From positions 1 through 64,000 of the forward strand of contig CALSUF010000003.1 of assembly GCA_943789465.1 (NCBI GenBank): DNA of 64,000 nt, read 5' to 3'. The position numbers and the translations under genes were made by a program. The stretch is from an uncultured Flavobacteriaceae bacterium (GTDB lineage: Bacteria; Bacteroidota; Bacteroidia; Flavobacteriales; Flavobacteriaceae). Of this stretch, positions 55,266 to 64,000 are shown one piece after another. Positions within the stretch are counted from its first letter, which is position 1. Each line of letters opens with the position of its first letter. The notes under the pieces are model-generated. The model was not told the origin of the DNA. It was given only the letters and a program-made list of their open reading frames with translations, and did not search any database.

Positions 55266-56621
55266 ATGAAATTTATAGAGACATTAAAAAACGTTTGGAA
55301 AATTACAGAACTAAAAGATAGAATTCTTCTAACTTTAGGTCTGTTACTAGTATATCGTTTTGGAGCACAAGTCGTGCTTCCCGGAATTGACGCATCACAA
55401 TTAGGATCTTTAGCATCTAAAACTGATACAGGACTTCTCGGACTCTTAAATGCATTTACAGGTGGAGCCTTTGCAAAAGCATCGGTTTTTGCCTTAGGGA
55501 TTATGCCTTATATTTCTGCTTCTATTGTCGTTCAGTTGATGGGAATTGCGATTCCATATCTTCAAAAACTTCAAAAAGAAGGAGCTAGTGGACAAAAGAA
55601 AATCACACAAATCACACGATGGTTAACCATCGGTATCTGTTTAGTACAAGCACCAGCCTACCTAACAAGTCTTCCTGCTCTTATGGGTGGTACACAGGCA
55701 TTTACTTTAGGCCAAGGAGGTGTGTTTTATTTCTCTTCCATCATTATTTTGGTAACTGGTTGTGTTTTTGCAATGTGGTTAGGAGAAAAAATTACAGACA
55801 AAGGTATTGGAAATGGAATCTCACTACTTATTATGGTAGGTATTATTGCAAACATGCCATTGTCATTTGCTCAAGAATTTGATTCTGCAGTAAATCAATC
55901 TCAAGGGGGATTAATCAAAATATTAATTGAACTTGTTATTTGGTTTGTTATTATTTTAGCGTCTATCATGTTAGTGATGGCTGTTAGAAAAATAGCCGTT
56001 CAGTATGCAAGACGTACCGCTTCTGGTGGTTACGAAAAAAATATCATGGGATCAAGACAATACATTCCTTTAAAGCTGAATGCTTCTGGAGTCATGCCAA
56101 TCATCTTTGCACAAGCTATCATGTTTGTTCCTGGTTTATTAGGTGGTCTTGATATTCTAAAAGATTCAACTGTTGGCCAATGGTTGGTTAGTAACTTTGC
56201 AGGAAATAGTATGTTTGGATTGTGGTACAATATTGTGTTCGCACTCTTAATCATTATCTTTACATATTTCTATACAGCAATCACGGTACCGACTAATAAA
56301 ATGGCTGACGATTTAAAGCGTAGTGGAGGATTTATTCCTGGAATTCGACCTGGCTCGGAAACCTCAGAATACCTTGATAAAATAATGTCACAAATAACCT
56401 TACCGGGTTCTATGTTTCTAGCACTTATTGCTGTGTTTCCAGCAATTATTGTTCGTTTGATGGATATCCAACAAGGATGGGCATTGTTCTTTGGAGGAAC
56501 TTCATTATTAATTATGGTGGGAGTTGCAATCGACACCATGCAACAAGTCAATTCATACTTGTTGAACAAACACTATGATGGCTTGATGAAAACAGGTAAA
56601 AATAGAAAAGCAGTTCAATAG
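55266..56621 (+). CDS. secY: Protein translocase subunit SecY
   Basis: A 451-residue channel subunit of the Sec translocon with ten predicted membrane helices. The plug region and ALGIMPYISASIVVQLM (helix 2), the cytoplasmic YARRTASGG loop and the RSGGFIPGIRPG segment before helix 9 are conserved. It is slightly longer than the E. coli form. It exports, among others, the many signal-peptide proteins of this window. Follows rplO by 11 bases. Confidence 0.98.
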   Translation: MKFIETLKNVWKITELKDRILLTLGLLLVYRFGAQVVLPGIDASQLGSLASKTDTGLLGLLNAFTGGAFAKASVFALGIMPYISASIVVQLMGIAIPYLQKLQKEGASGQKKITQITRWLTIGICLVQAPAYLTSLPALMGGTQAFTLGQGGVFYFSSIIILVTGCVFAMWLGEKITDKGIGNGISLLIMVGIIANMPLSFAQEFDSAVNQSQGGLIKILIELVIWFVIILASIMLVMAVRKIAVQYARRTASGGYEKNIMGSRQYIPLKLNASGVMPIIFAQAIMFVPGLLGGLDILKDSTVGQWLVSNFAGNSMFGLWYNIVFALLIIIFTYFYTAITVPTNKMADDLKRSGGFIPGIRPGSETSEYLDKIMSQITLPGSMFLALIAVFPAIIVRLMDIQQGWALFFGGTSLLIMVGVAIDTMQQVNSYLLNKHYDGLMKTGKNRKAVQ

Positions 56622-56636
56622 GCTCAATATAACTAC

Positions 56637-56852
56637 ATGGCAAAACAAGCAGCAATAGAACAAGACGGAAGCATTATCGAAGCATTATCAAATGCAATGT
56701 TCCGAGTAGAATTAGAAAATGGTCACGTAGTGACCGCCCATATCTCTGGTAAGATGCGTATGCATTATATTAAATTATTACCAGGAGATAAAGTTAAATT
56801 AGAAATGAGTCCTTACGATTTATCTAAGGCAAGAATAACTTATAGATACTAA
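56637..56852 (+). CDS. infA: Translation initiation factor IF-1
   Basis: A 71-residue OB-fold initiation factor: [29 protein letters not shown], then [34 protein letters not shown]. Follows secY by 15 bases. No map gene stands between, unlike in many Firmicutes. Confidence 0.98.
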   Translation: MAKQAAIEQDGSIIEALSNAMFRVELENGHVVTAHISGKMRMHYIKLLPGDKVKLEMSPYDLSKARITYRY

Positions 56853-56865
56853 CAAGAAGTAAAAG

Positions 56866-56982
56866 ATGAAAGTAAGAGCATCCATTAAAAAGAGAAGCGC
56901 AGATTGTAAGATTGTGCGTAGAAAAGGAAGACTTTACGTTATAAACAAAAAGAATCCTAGGTTCAAACAAAGACAAGGTTAA
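56866..56982 (+). CDS. rpmJ: 50S ribosomal protein L36 (zinc-free form)
   Basis: A 38-residue L36 ([20 protein letters not shown], ending NPRFKQRQG). Of the four zinc ligands of the classical form only C14 remains; positions 11, 27 and 33 are Ser, Asn and Phe. It is therefore a zinc-independent variant. Located between infA and rpsM, the usual place. Confidence 0.97.
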   Translation: MKVRASIKKRSADCKIVRRKGRLYVINKKNPRFKQRQG

Positions 56983-56984
56983 TT

Positions 56985-57359
56985 ATGGCTAGAATTGCAG
57001 GGGTAGACATCCCAAAACAAAAAAGAGGAGTAATCTCTTTAACTTATATCTATGGAATAGGTAGAAGTAGAGCTAAAGAAATATTAGCAGAAGCAAAAGT
57101 TGATGAAAGTACTAAAGTATCCGATTGGACCGATGAAGAAATCGGAAGACTTCGTGACGCTGTTGGAACTTTTAAAATTGAAGGAGAACTTCGTTCAGAA
57201 ATTCAGTTAAACATTAAACGTTTAATGGATATCGGTTGTTACAGAGGAATTCGCCACAGAGCGGGTCTTCCTTTACGTGGACAACGTACGAAGAACAATT
57301 CAAGAACTAGAAAAGGTAGAAGAAAAACAGTTGCTAACAAGAAAAAAGTAACTAAATAA
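56985..57359 (+). CDS. rpsM: 30S ribosomal protein S13
   Basis: A 124-residue S13. [26 protein letters not shown] and the C-terminal [31 protein letters not shown] tail reaching the P-site tRNA are typical. Two bases after rpmJ; opens the alpha block. Confidence 0.98.
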   Translation: MARIAGVDIPKQKRGVISLTYIYGIGRSRAKEILAEAKVDESTKVSDWTDEEIGRLRDAVGTFKIEGELRSEIQLNIKRLMDIGCYRGIRHRAGLPLRGQRTKNNSRTRKGRRKTVANKKKVTK

Positions 57360-57370
57360 TAATTAGTAAT

Positions 57371-57754
57371 ATGGCAAAGTCAAGTACTAAAAAACGTAAA
57401 GTTATCGTAGAATCTACGGGAGAAGCACATGTAACAGCTTCTTTTAATAACATTATCATCTCATTAACCAATAAAAAAGGCGACGTGATCTCATGGTCAT
57501 CAGCTGGAAAAATGGGTTTTAGAGGTTCTAAAAAGAACACGCCTTACGCAGCTCAATTAGCAGCCGAGGACGCTTCTGGACCTGCAAAAGAAGCAGGTCT
57601 TAAGAAAGTTAAAGTGTACGTTAAAGGACCTGGAAATGGTAGAGAATCAGCAATACGTTCTTTACACAACAGTGGAATTGAAGTTACTGAAATCATTGAC
57701 GTAACTCCTACACCTCACAATGGATGTAGACCTCCAAAGCGAAGAAGAGTTTAA
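57371..57754 (+). CDS. rpsK: 30S ribosomal protein S11
   Basis: A 127-residue S11. [27 protein letters not shown] and [26 protein letters not shown] are conserved. Platform protein beside S7. Follows rpsM by 11 bases. Confidence 0.98.
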   Translation: MAKSSTKKRKVIVESTGEAHVTASFNNIIISLTNKKGDVISWSSAGKMGFRGSKKNTPYAAQLAAEDASGPAKEAGLKKVKVYVKGPGNGRESAIRSLHNSGIEVTEIIDVTPTPHNGCRPPKRRRV

Positions 57755-57843
57755 TTTATTTAATAGTATAAACGAGAGATCAACGATTGTCGAAGGATAA
57801 GCTTAAGACCTTAATTCACAATCACTCTCAAAAACAAAACAAA

Positions 57844-58449
57844 ATGGCAAGATATACTGGTCCTAAAACAAAAATCGCCCGTAAGTTTGGCGTAGCAATC
57901 TTCGGAGAAGATAAGTCTTTTGAAAAAAGAAACTACCCTCCAGGACAACACGGAAATAACAGACGCCGTGGTAAAAAGTCTGAATATGCAATCCAACTAA
58001 TGGAGAAGCAAAAAGCTAAATACACTTACGGTGTATTAGAAAAGCAATTTAGAAACATGTTTAAAAAAGCAACAGCTTCACGTGGTATTACTGGTGAAGT
58101 GCTTTTACAACTTTGTGAATCTAGATTGGACAATGTTGTTTTTAGAATGGGATTATCTCGTTCTAGAAGTGGAGCTAGACAATTAGTATCACACAGACAC
58201 ATTACTGTAAATGGTGGAATTGTAAACATTCCTTCCTACTCTCTTAAAGCCGGTGATGTTGTTGCAGTTAGAGAAAAATCAAAATCGTTAGAAACTATTG
58301 AATCTGCTTTATCAAACGCTTCTGCAGTTTATGAGTGGATTACATGGAATAACGATACGAAATCTGGAACCTATGTTTCTGTTCCAGCACGAATTCAAAT
58401 ACCAGAACAAATCAACGAACAATTTATCGTTGAACTTTACTCTAAATAA
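57844..58449 (+). CDS. rpsD: 30S ribosomal protein S4
   Basis: A 201-residue S4. The true start is ATG 57844 ([16 protein letters not shown]); a frame open from 57787 adds 19 unlike residues and starts at [34 protein letters not shown] is the S4 RNA-binding domain. The N-terminal zinc cysteines found in some S4 proteins are absent. 16S assembly initiator. Follows rpsK by 89 bases. Confidence 0.97.
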   Translation: MARYTGPKTKIARKFGVAIFGEDKSFEKRNYPPGQHGNNRRRGKKSEYAIQLMEKQKAKYTYGVLEKQFRNMFKKATASRGITGEVLLQLCESRLDNVVFRMGLSRSRSGARQLVSHRHITVNGGIVNIPSYSLKAGDVVAVREKSKSLETIESALSNASAVYEWITWNNDTKSGTYVSVPARIQIPEQINEQFIVELYSK

Positions 58450-58544
58450 TAAATTAATCATATTGGTAATTAGCCAAAGGATTTATGAGTGGTCTTCAAA
58501 CCTATAAATCGCGCAACTAATTAACAATTAAAACGAAGACAACT

Positions 58545-59537
58545 ATGGCAATATTAAATTTTCAGAAGCCCGACAAAGTGATCATGATTGATTCTACTGA
58601 TTTCGAAGGTAAATTCGAATTCAGACCCTTAGAACCAGGATACGGTTTAACAGTTGGAAATGCTTTACGCAGAGTATTATTATCTTCATTAGAAGGTTTT
58701 GCAATTACTTCAGTCAAGATGGACAGTGTAGAACATGAGTTCTCTACGATCCCTGGAGTTGTTGAAGATGTTACTGAAATCATCCTTAACTTGAAACAAG
58801 TACGTTTCAAGCGACAAATTGATGAAGTAGACAACGAGTCTGTGTCTATATCAATTTCTGGTCAAGATCAAATCACTGCTGGAGATTTTCAGAAATTTAT
58901 TTCTGGATTCCAAGTTTTAAATTCAGATTTAGTCATCTGTAATTTAGATCCTAAAGTGACCATTAATATGGAATTGACTTTAGAAAAAGGACGTGGTTAT
59001 GTGCCTGCTGAAGAAAATAAAAAAGCAGCCGCTTCTGTAGGAACAATCTTTACAGATTCTATCTACACACCAATCAAAAATGTAAAGTATAGCGTTGAAA
59101 ACTTTCGTGTAGAACAAAAAACGGATTACGAAAAATTAGTTTTTGAAATTCAGACAGACGGATCTATCAGTCCTCAAGATGCATTAACACAAGCAGCCAA
59201 AATCTTAATTCACCACTTCATGTTGTTCTCCGATGAGCGTATCACTTTAGAAGCTGATGAGATTGCACAAACTGAAACTTATGATGAAGAATCTCTTCAC
59301 ATGCGTCAGTTGCTTAAAACTAAATTAATTGACATGGACCTTTCTGTTCGTGCACTTAATTGTTTAAAAGCTGCAGAAGTTGATACACTAGGTGACTTAG
59401 TGTCCTTCAACAAAAACGATTTAATGAAGTTTAGAAACTTTGGTAAAAAATCATTAACTGAACTTGAAGAGTTAGTCAATGTTAAAGGCCTTAGCTTCGG
59501 AATGGACTTGAGTAAATACAAATTAGATAAAGATTAA
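58545..59537 (+). CDS. rpoA: DNA-directed RNA polymerase subunit alpha
   Basis: A 330-residue alpha subunit. The N-terminal assembly domain (about 1-230) has [28 protein letters not shown]. The C-terminal helix-hairpin domain (about 255-320) has [42 protein letters not shown]. Standard order before rplQ. Confidence 0.98.
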   Translation: MAILNFQKPDKVIMIDSTDFEGKFEFRPLEPGYGLTVGNALRRVLLSSLEGFAITSVKMDSVEHEFSTIPGVVEDVTEIILNLKQVRFKRQIDEVDNESVSISISGQDQITAGDFQKFISGFQVLNSDLVICNLDPKVTINMELTLEKGRGYVPAEENKKAAASVGTIFTDSIYTPIKNVKYSVENFRVEQKTDYEKLVFEIQTDGSISPQDALTQAAKILIHHFMLFSDERITLEADEIAQTETYDEESLHMRQLLKTKLIDMDLSVRALNCLKAAEVDTLGDLVSFNKNDLMKFRNFGKKSLTELEELVNVKGLSFGMDLSKYKLDKD

Positions 59538-59598
59538 TTACTTTATAATTTGCGCCTCGTAATGGAGTTGATGCAAGATAAAGTTTAAATAAAATGTC

Positions 59599-60075
59599 AT
59601 GAGACACGGGAAAAAAATAAATCATTTAGGTAGAAAAACTGCGCACAGAAAGTCAATGTTAGCAAACATGGCCTGTTCTTTAATCGAACACAAGCGTATC
59701 AATACAACTGTTGCTAAAGCAAAAGCTTTAAAACAGTTCGTTGAGCCTTTAATTACAAAATCTAAAGAGGATACAACTCACAATAGACGTATTGTATTTA
59801 GTCGCCTAAGACAAAAAGAAGCAATCACCGAATTATTTGGTGGTGTAGCAACTAAAGTAGGAGACCGTCCAGGAGGTTACACTCGAATTATTAAACTAGG
59901 AAATCGTCTTGGTGATAACGCGGACATGGCAATGATCGAATTAGTAGATTATAATGAAATTTATAATGCTGATAAACAACCTAAGAAAAAAACCACTCGT
60001 AGAAGTCGTAGAGGTGGCGCTGCAAAACCTGTAGTGGCTGTTGAAACATCTACAACTTCACAAGAAGAAGAATAA
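59599..60075 (+). CDS. rplQ: 50S ribosomal protein L17
   Basis: A 158-residue L17. The core ([21 protein letters not shown] ... [29 protein letters not shown]) is followed by a basic-then-acidic tail ([15 protein letters not shown] ... SQEEE). This tail makes it longer than the ~120-residue enteric form and is usual in Bacteroidota. It ends the ribosomal supercluster. Confidence 0.97.
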   Translation: MRHGKKINHLGRKTAHRKSMLANMACSLIEHKRINTTVAKAKALKQFVEPLITKSKEDTTHNRRIVFSRLRQKEAITELFGGVATKVGDRPGGYTRIIKLGNRLGDNADMAMIELVDYNEIYNADKQPKKKTTRRSRRGGAAKPVVAVETSTTSQEEE

Positions 60076-60099
60076 ATGTTAATAAGCATTTAAAAATTT

Positions 60100-60132
60100 A
60101 AGGATAAACTTTTTTAGTTTATCCTTTTTTTT
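60100..60132 (+). terminator. Rho-independent terminator after rplQ
   Basis: AAGGATAAACT (60100-60110) and AGTTTATCCTT (60116-60126) form a perfect 11-bp stem with a TTTTT loop, followed by T residues to 60132. It ends the ribosomal/alpha transcript. Confidence 0.92.
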
Positions 60133-60169
60133 ATGCAATTTTGTAAAACTTTACAAGACTTCAAAAATA

Positions 60170-61267
60170 ATGAAATACACAACACGAAAAAAAGCCATCT
60201 TACTTCTTGCAGATGGAACCATTTTTTACGGAAAAGCAATAGGTAAAGAAGGCACTGCTTTTGGAGAAGTTTGCTTTAATACGGGAATGACTGGTTATCA
60301 AGAAATTTTCACAGACCCCTCTTATTTTGGCCAACTGATGGTCACTACCAACCCTCACATTGGAAACTACGGAGTCAATGATTCAGAATCGGAATCTGAT
60401 GCCATCAAAATATCAGGTTTGATATGTAAAAACTTTAGTTACAACTATTCTCGTGTAGACGCTAGCGGTTCTCTTGTTGACTATCTCGATGCAAACAATC
60501 TATTTGCAATTTCGGATGTGGATACTAGAGCACTTGTAAGTTATATTCGCGAAAATGGTGCCATGAACGCTGTTATATCTACTGATGTAGATGATCTTGC
60601 AGGTCTTAAAAAACAACTCGCTGAAATTCCACAAATGGAAGGCTTAGAATTAGCATCTAAAGTATCTACCAAAGAACCTTACTATTTTGGAGATGAAAAT
60701 GCAACCTATAAAATTGCTGCTCTTGACATTGGAGTGAAAAAGAATATACTACGTAATTTTGCTCAGCGCGATGCCTATATAAAAGTATTTCCATTCAACT
60801 CCACTTTTGAGGAATTGAGCGCATGGAACCCTGATGGTTACTTTTTATCTAATGGTCCTGGCGATCCAGAACCCTTAGTAGAAGCACAAGCTTTGGCAAA
60901 AATCATCATTGAAAAAAACCTACCATTATTTGGAATTTGTTTAGGACACCAAGTCATTGCTTTGGCAAATGGTGTTTCTACTTACAAAATGCATAATGGA
61001 CACAGAGGCATCAATCACCCTGTAAAAAACATAGTGACAGGAAAAGGGGAAATAACGTCTCAGAATCATGGTTTTGCGGTGAATAGACAAGAAGCAGAAG
61101 CACACTCAGATTTAGAAGTAACGCATTTACATTTGAATGACGCTACAGTGGCAGGAATTGCCATGAAGTCAAAAAACTGTTTTTCTGTACAATACCATCC
61201 TGAAGCAAGTCCAGGTCCACATGACTCTTCTTATTTATTTGATCAGTTCATTCAGAATTTAAAATAA
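60170..61267 (+). CDS. carA: Carbamoyl-phosphate synthase small subunit
   Basis: A 365-residue glutaminase subunit that feeds ammonia to CarB for pyrimidine and arginine synthesis. N-terminal domain: LLLADGTIFYGKAIG and GEVCFNTGMTGYQEIFTDPSY. The C-terminal class I glutaminase domain has the catalytic Cys in FGICLGHQ and His/Glu in QYHPEASPGPHD. carB is not in the window. It is isolated between two terminators, so it is probably its own transcript. Confidence 0.98.
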   Translation: MKYTTRKKAILLLADGTIFYGKAIGKEGTAFGEVCFNTGMTGYQEIFTDPSYFGQLMVTTNPHIGNYGVNDSESESDAIKISGLICKNFSYNYSRVDASGSLVDYLDANNLFAISDVDTRALVSYIRENGAMNAVISTDVDDLAGLKKQLAEIPQMEGLELASKVSTKEPYYFGDENATYKIAALDIGVKKNILRNFAQRDAYIKVFPFNSTFEELSAWNPDGYFLSNGPGDPEPLVEAQALAKIIIEKNLPLFGICLGHQVIALANGVSTYKMHNGHRGINHPVKNIVTGKGEITSQNHGFAVNRQEAEAHSDLEVTHLHLNDATVAGIAMKSKNCFSVQYHPEASPGPHDSSYLFDQFIQNLK

Positions 61268-61275
61268 AAACATTT

Positions 61276-61312
61276 AAAAAAGGCATCAAACAATCAATTT
61301 GATGCCTTTTTT
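61276..61312 (+). terminator. Rho-independent terminator after carA
   Basis: AAAAAAGGCATCAAA (61276-61290) and its complement TTTGATGCCTTTTTT (61298-61312) form a perfect 15-bp stem with a 7-base loop. It starts 9 bases after the carA stop. Confidence 0.93.
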
Positions 61313-61385
61313 AATCTACTACAACGTTTTAGCTAATAATTCACATAAATCTACCCGAGAATAATTCTAAAAAAATTCATTTTCG

Positions 61386-61393
61386 TAAATTTG
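61386..61393 (+). promoter_or_regulatory. Predicted -7 element of the eno promoter
   Basis: TAAATTTG matches the TAnnTTTG consensus, 29 bases before the eno start codon. No good -33 element is seen at the expected spacing. Confidence 0.5.
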
Positions 61394-61407
61394 TAATCTT
61401 TAAATAA

Positions 61408-62715
<1,308 letters not shown>

Positions 62716-62733
62716 TACAACTTAGTTTATATA

Positions 62734-62769
62734 AAAAGACACCTTATTTAAGGTGTCTTTTTTTTTTGA
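62734..62769 (+). terminator. Rho-independent terminator after eno
   Basis: AAAAGACACCTT (62734-62745) pairs with AAGGTGTCTTTT (62750-62761) around an ATTT loop, followed by a long T run. It starts 19 bases after the eno stop. Confidence 0.93.
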
Positions 62770-62926
62770 ATATGACTTTAGCTTTGTGTTATTAGTTTCA
62801 GGTTTATTTCAGTCGAATTAAAAACAAATATCTGCTCAGAGATTCTGTAGTAGGCTTTCTGTTAAAACATTTTTTTTTTGTAAATTCGCTACTCATTATA
62901 ATAGCATAAATAATAAATCCCTACAA

Positions 62927-64000
62927 ATGTCAAACAAAGCAATCTTAGAAGTCAACGGTCAAAAACATGAATTCCCAACTTTTGTAGGTTCTGAAAATGA
63001 AGTCGCCATTGATATCAGTAAGTTAAGAGCGACTACTGGTGGGGTGACAACCATTGATCCAGGTTTTAAAAACACTGGTTCATGTGTAAGTGAAATTACA
63101 TTTTTAGATGGAGAAAAGGGAATCCTTAGATATAGAGGGTATTCTATCGAGGAATTGGCAGAAAAAGCGGATTTCTTAGAAGTCGCTTATTTATTGATTT
63201 TTGGTGAATTGCCTACCAAAGAAGCTTTAGATAAATTTCATGCAGATATCAAATCGGAATCGATTGTAGATGACGATATCAGAAAAATTATAGATGCGTT
63301 TCCAAAATCGGCACATCCTATGGGTGTATTATCGTCATTGACTAGTGCGCTAACGGCTTTTAACCCTAGTTCAGTTAATGTTGATTCATCTGAAGATATG
63401 TACAATTCAGTGGTACGTATTTTAGGGAAATTTCCTGTGTTGGTGGCTTGGGCCATGCGAAAAAAGCAAGGGCTGCCATTAGATTATGGAGACAACTCTT
63501 TGGGATATGTAGAAAACGTCTTAAAAATGATGTTCAAGCAACCCAATGAAGAATATGTTCAAAATGAAGTATTGGTAAAGGCTTTAAACAAACTACTCAT
63601 CCTTCATGCCGATCATGAACAAAACTGTTCGACCTCCACGGTTCGAATCGTAGGATCCTCGCATGCAGGATTATTTGCTTCTATTTCAGCAGGAATTTCG
63701 GCACTTTGGGGCCCCCTTCATGGCGGTGCTAATCAGGCCGTTCTAGAAATGCTAGAGGCGATCAAAGCAGATGGTGGAGATACTAAAAAATACATGGCCA
63801 AAGCCAAAGATAAAAGCGATCCTTTCAGATTGATGGGCTTTGGGCACAGAGTTTATAAAAATTTCGATCCGCGTGCAAAAATTATCAAAGTAACTGCAGA
63901 CGAAGTTTTAAATGATTTAGGAGTTGTAGACCCAATTTTGGACATCGCCAAAGGACTAGAGCAAGAGGCATTAACTGACCCCTATTTTGTAGATAGAAAA
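62927..64000 (+). CDS. gltA: Citrate synthase (partial, 3' end outside window)
   Basis: The first 358 codons of a type II citrate synthase, cut by the window edge. It condenses oxaloacetate and acetyl-CoA in the TCA cycle. Visible landmarks are GILRYRGYSIEELAE, the substrate-binding HADHEQNCSTSTVR, LWGPLHGGANQAV with a catalytic His, and MGFGHRVYKNFDPRAK with the second His. The start MSNKAILEVNGQKHEFPTFVGSE suits the hexameric NADH-regulated-type N-terminus. The catalytic Asp lies beyond the edge. The region 62770-62926 shows no further gene. Confidence 0.96.
   Translation, partial: MSNKAILEVNGQKHEFPTFVGSENEVAIDISKLRATTGGVTTIDPGFKNTGSCVSEITFLDGEKGILRYRGYSIEELAEKADFLEVAYLLIFGELPTKEALDKFHADIKSESIVDDDIRKIIDAFPKSAHPMGVLSSLTSALTAFNPSSVNVDSSEDMYNSVVRILGKFPVLVAWAMRKKQGLPLDYGDNSLGYVENVLKMMFKQPNEEYVQNEVLVKALNKLLILHADHEQNCSTSTVRIVGSSHAGLFASISAGISALWGPLHGGANQAVLEMLEAIKADGGDTKKYMAKAKDKSDPFRLMGFGHRVYKNFDPRAKIIKVTADEVLNDLGVVDPILDIAKGLEQEALTDPYFVDRK

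Noticed and set aside
57787-57843. N-terminal extension of S4 by 19 residues
   Set aside because: It starts with TTG, is unlike any S4 N-terminus, and a standard [10 protein letters not shown] start follows at 57844.

Overview
This window is an AT-rich chromosomal segment of a member of the Bacteroidota, most likely a marine-type Flavobacteriaceae. The evidence is three SusC/SusD outer-membrane uptake gene pairs, lipoproteins with acidic residues right after the lipid-bearing Cys, promoters of the TTTG-N19-TAnnTTTG type, ribosomal genes without strong Shine-Dalgarno sites, and the gene order rplQ-carA-eno-gltA. I see no tRNA, rRNA, CRISPR array, transposase, integrase or phage gene. The assignment comes from protein family recognition alone; no database search was run.

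Region 1 (1-10157). The minus strand carries gcvP (glycine cleavage P-protein) followed by a KAS III-like enzyme, a small methyltransferase and a family 2 glycosyltransferase. These are packed with gaps of 10 and 1 bases and one overlap. A UbiA-like membrane protein points the other way. A second minus-strand cluster holds purK, purE and an M3 metallopeptidase whose first codons are frameshifted. Region 2 (10158-22426) is mostly plus strand. It holds adk, obgE, a TPR protein, an Mpl-type ligase, radC, a deacetylase-like protein, a YjjG-type HAD phosphatase and three secreted or lipoprotein genes ending in an outer-membrane barrel pair. rarA, a rhomboid protease and rlmB follow.

Region 3 (22477-40836) is the accessory part: three consecutive minus-strand SusC/SusD loci. 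Locus A is SusC+SusD. Locus B is SusC+SusD plus two lipoproteins. Locus C is SusC+SusD plus two lipoproteins. Each ends at a hairpin terminator. None contains a carbohydrate-active enzyme, peptidase, sigma/anti-sigma pair or two-component regulator, so the nutrient imported is unknown. Loci A and B share a near-identical block of about 300 bp covering promoter, signal peptide and N-terminal domain. Locus B carries three single-base frameshifts, all one extra G in a G run. A BamA/TamA-like barrel gene (40884-42560) lies between this region and the ribosomal genes.

Region 4 (42690-64000) is the str-S10-spc-alpha ribosomal supercluster: rpsL, rpsG, fusA, rpsJ, then rplC through rplQ with secY, infA, rpmJ and rpoA. 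carA, eno and the first 358 codons of citrate synthase gltA follow. The cluster is interrupted after rpsJ by a strong terminator. A new promoter and a structured leader precede rplC, so the S10 operon proper seems to begin at rplC here.

The most notable items are the A/B direct repeat that could delete locus A cleanly, the clustered G-run frameshifts in locus B, the enzyme-free tandem uptake loci with shared small-lipoprotein modules, and the leader hairpins before rplC and adk.
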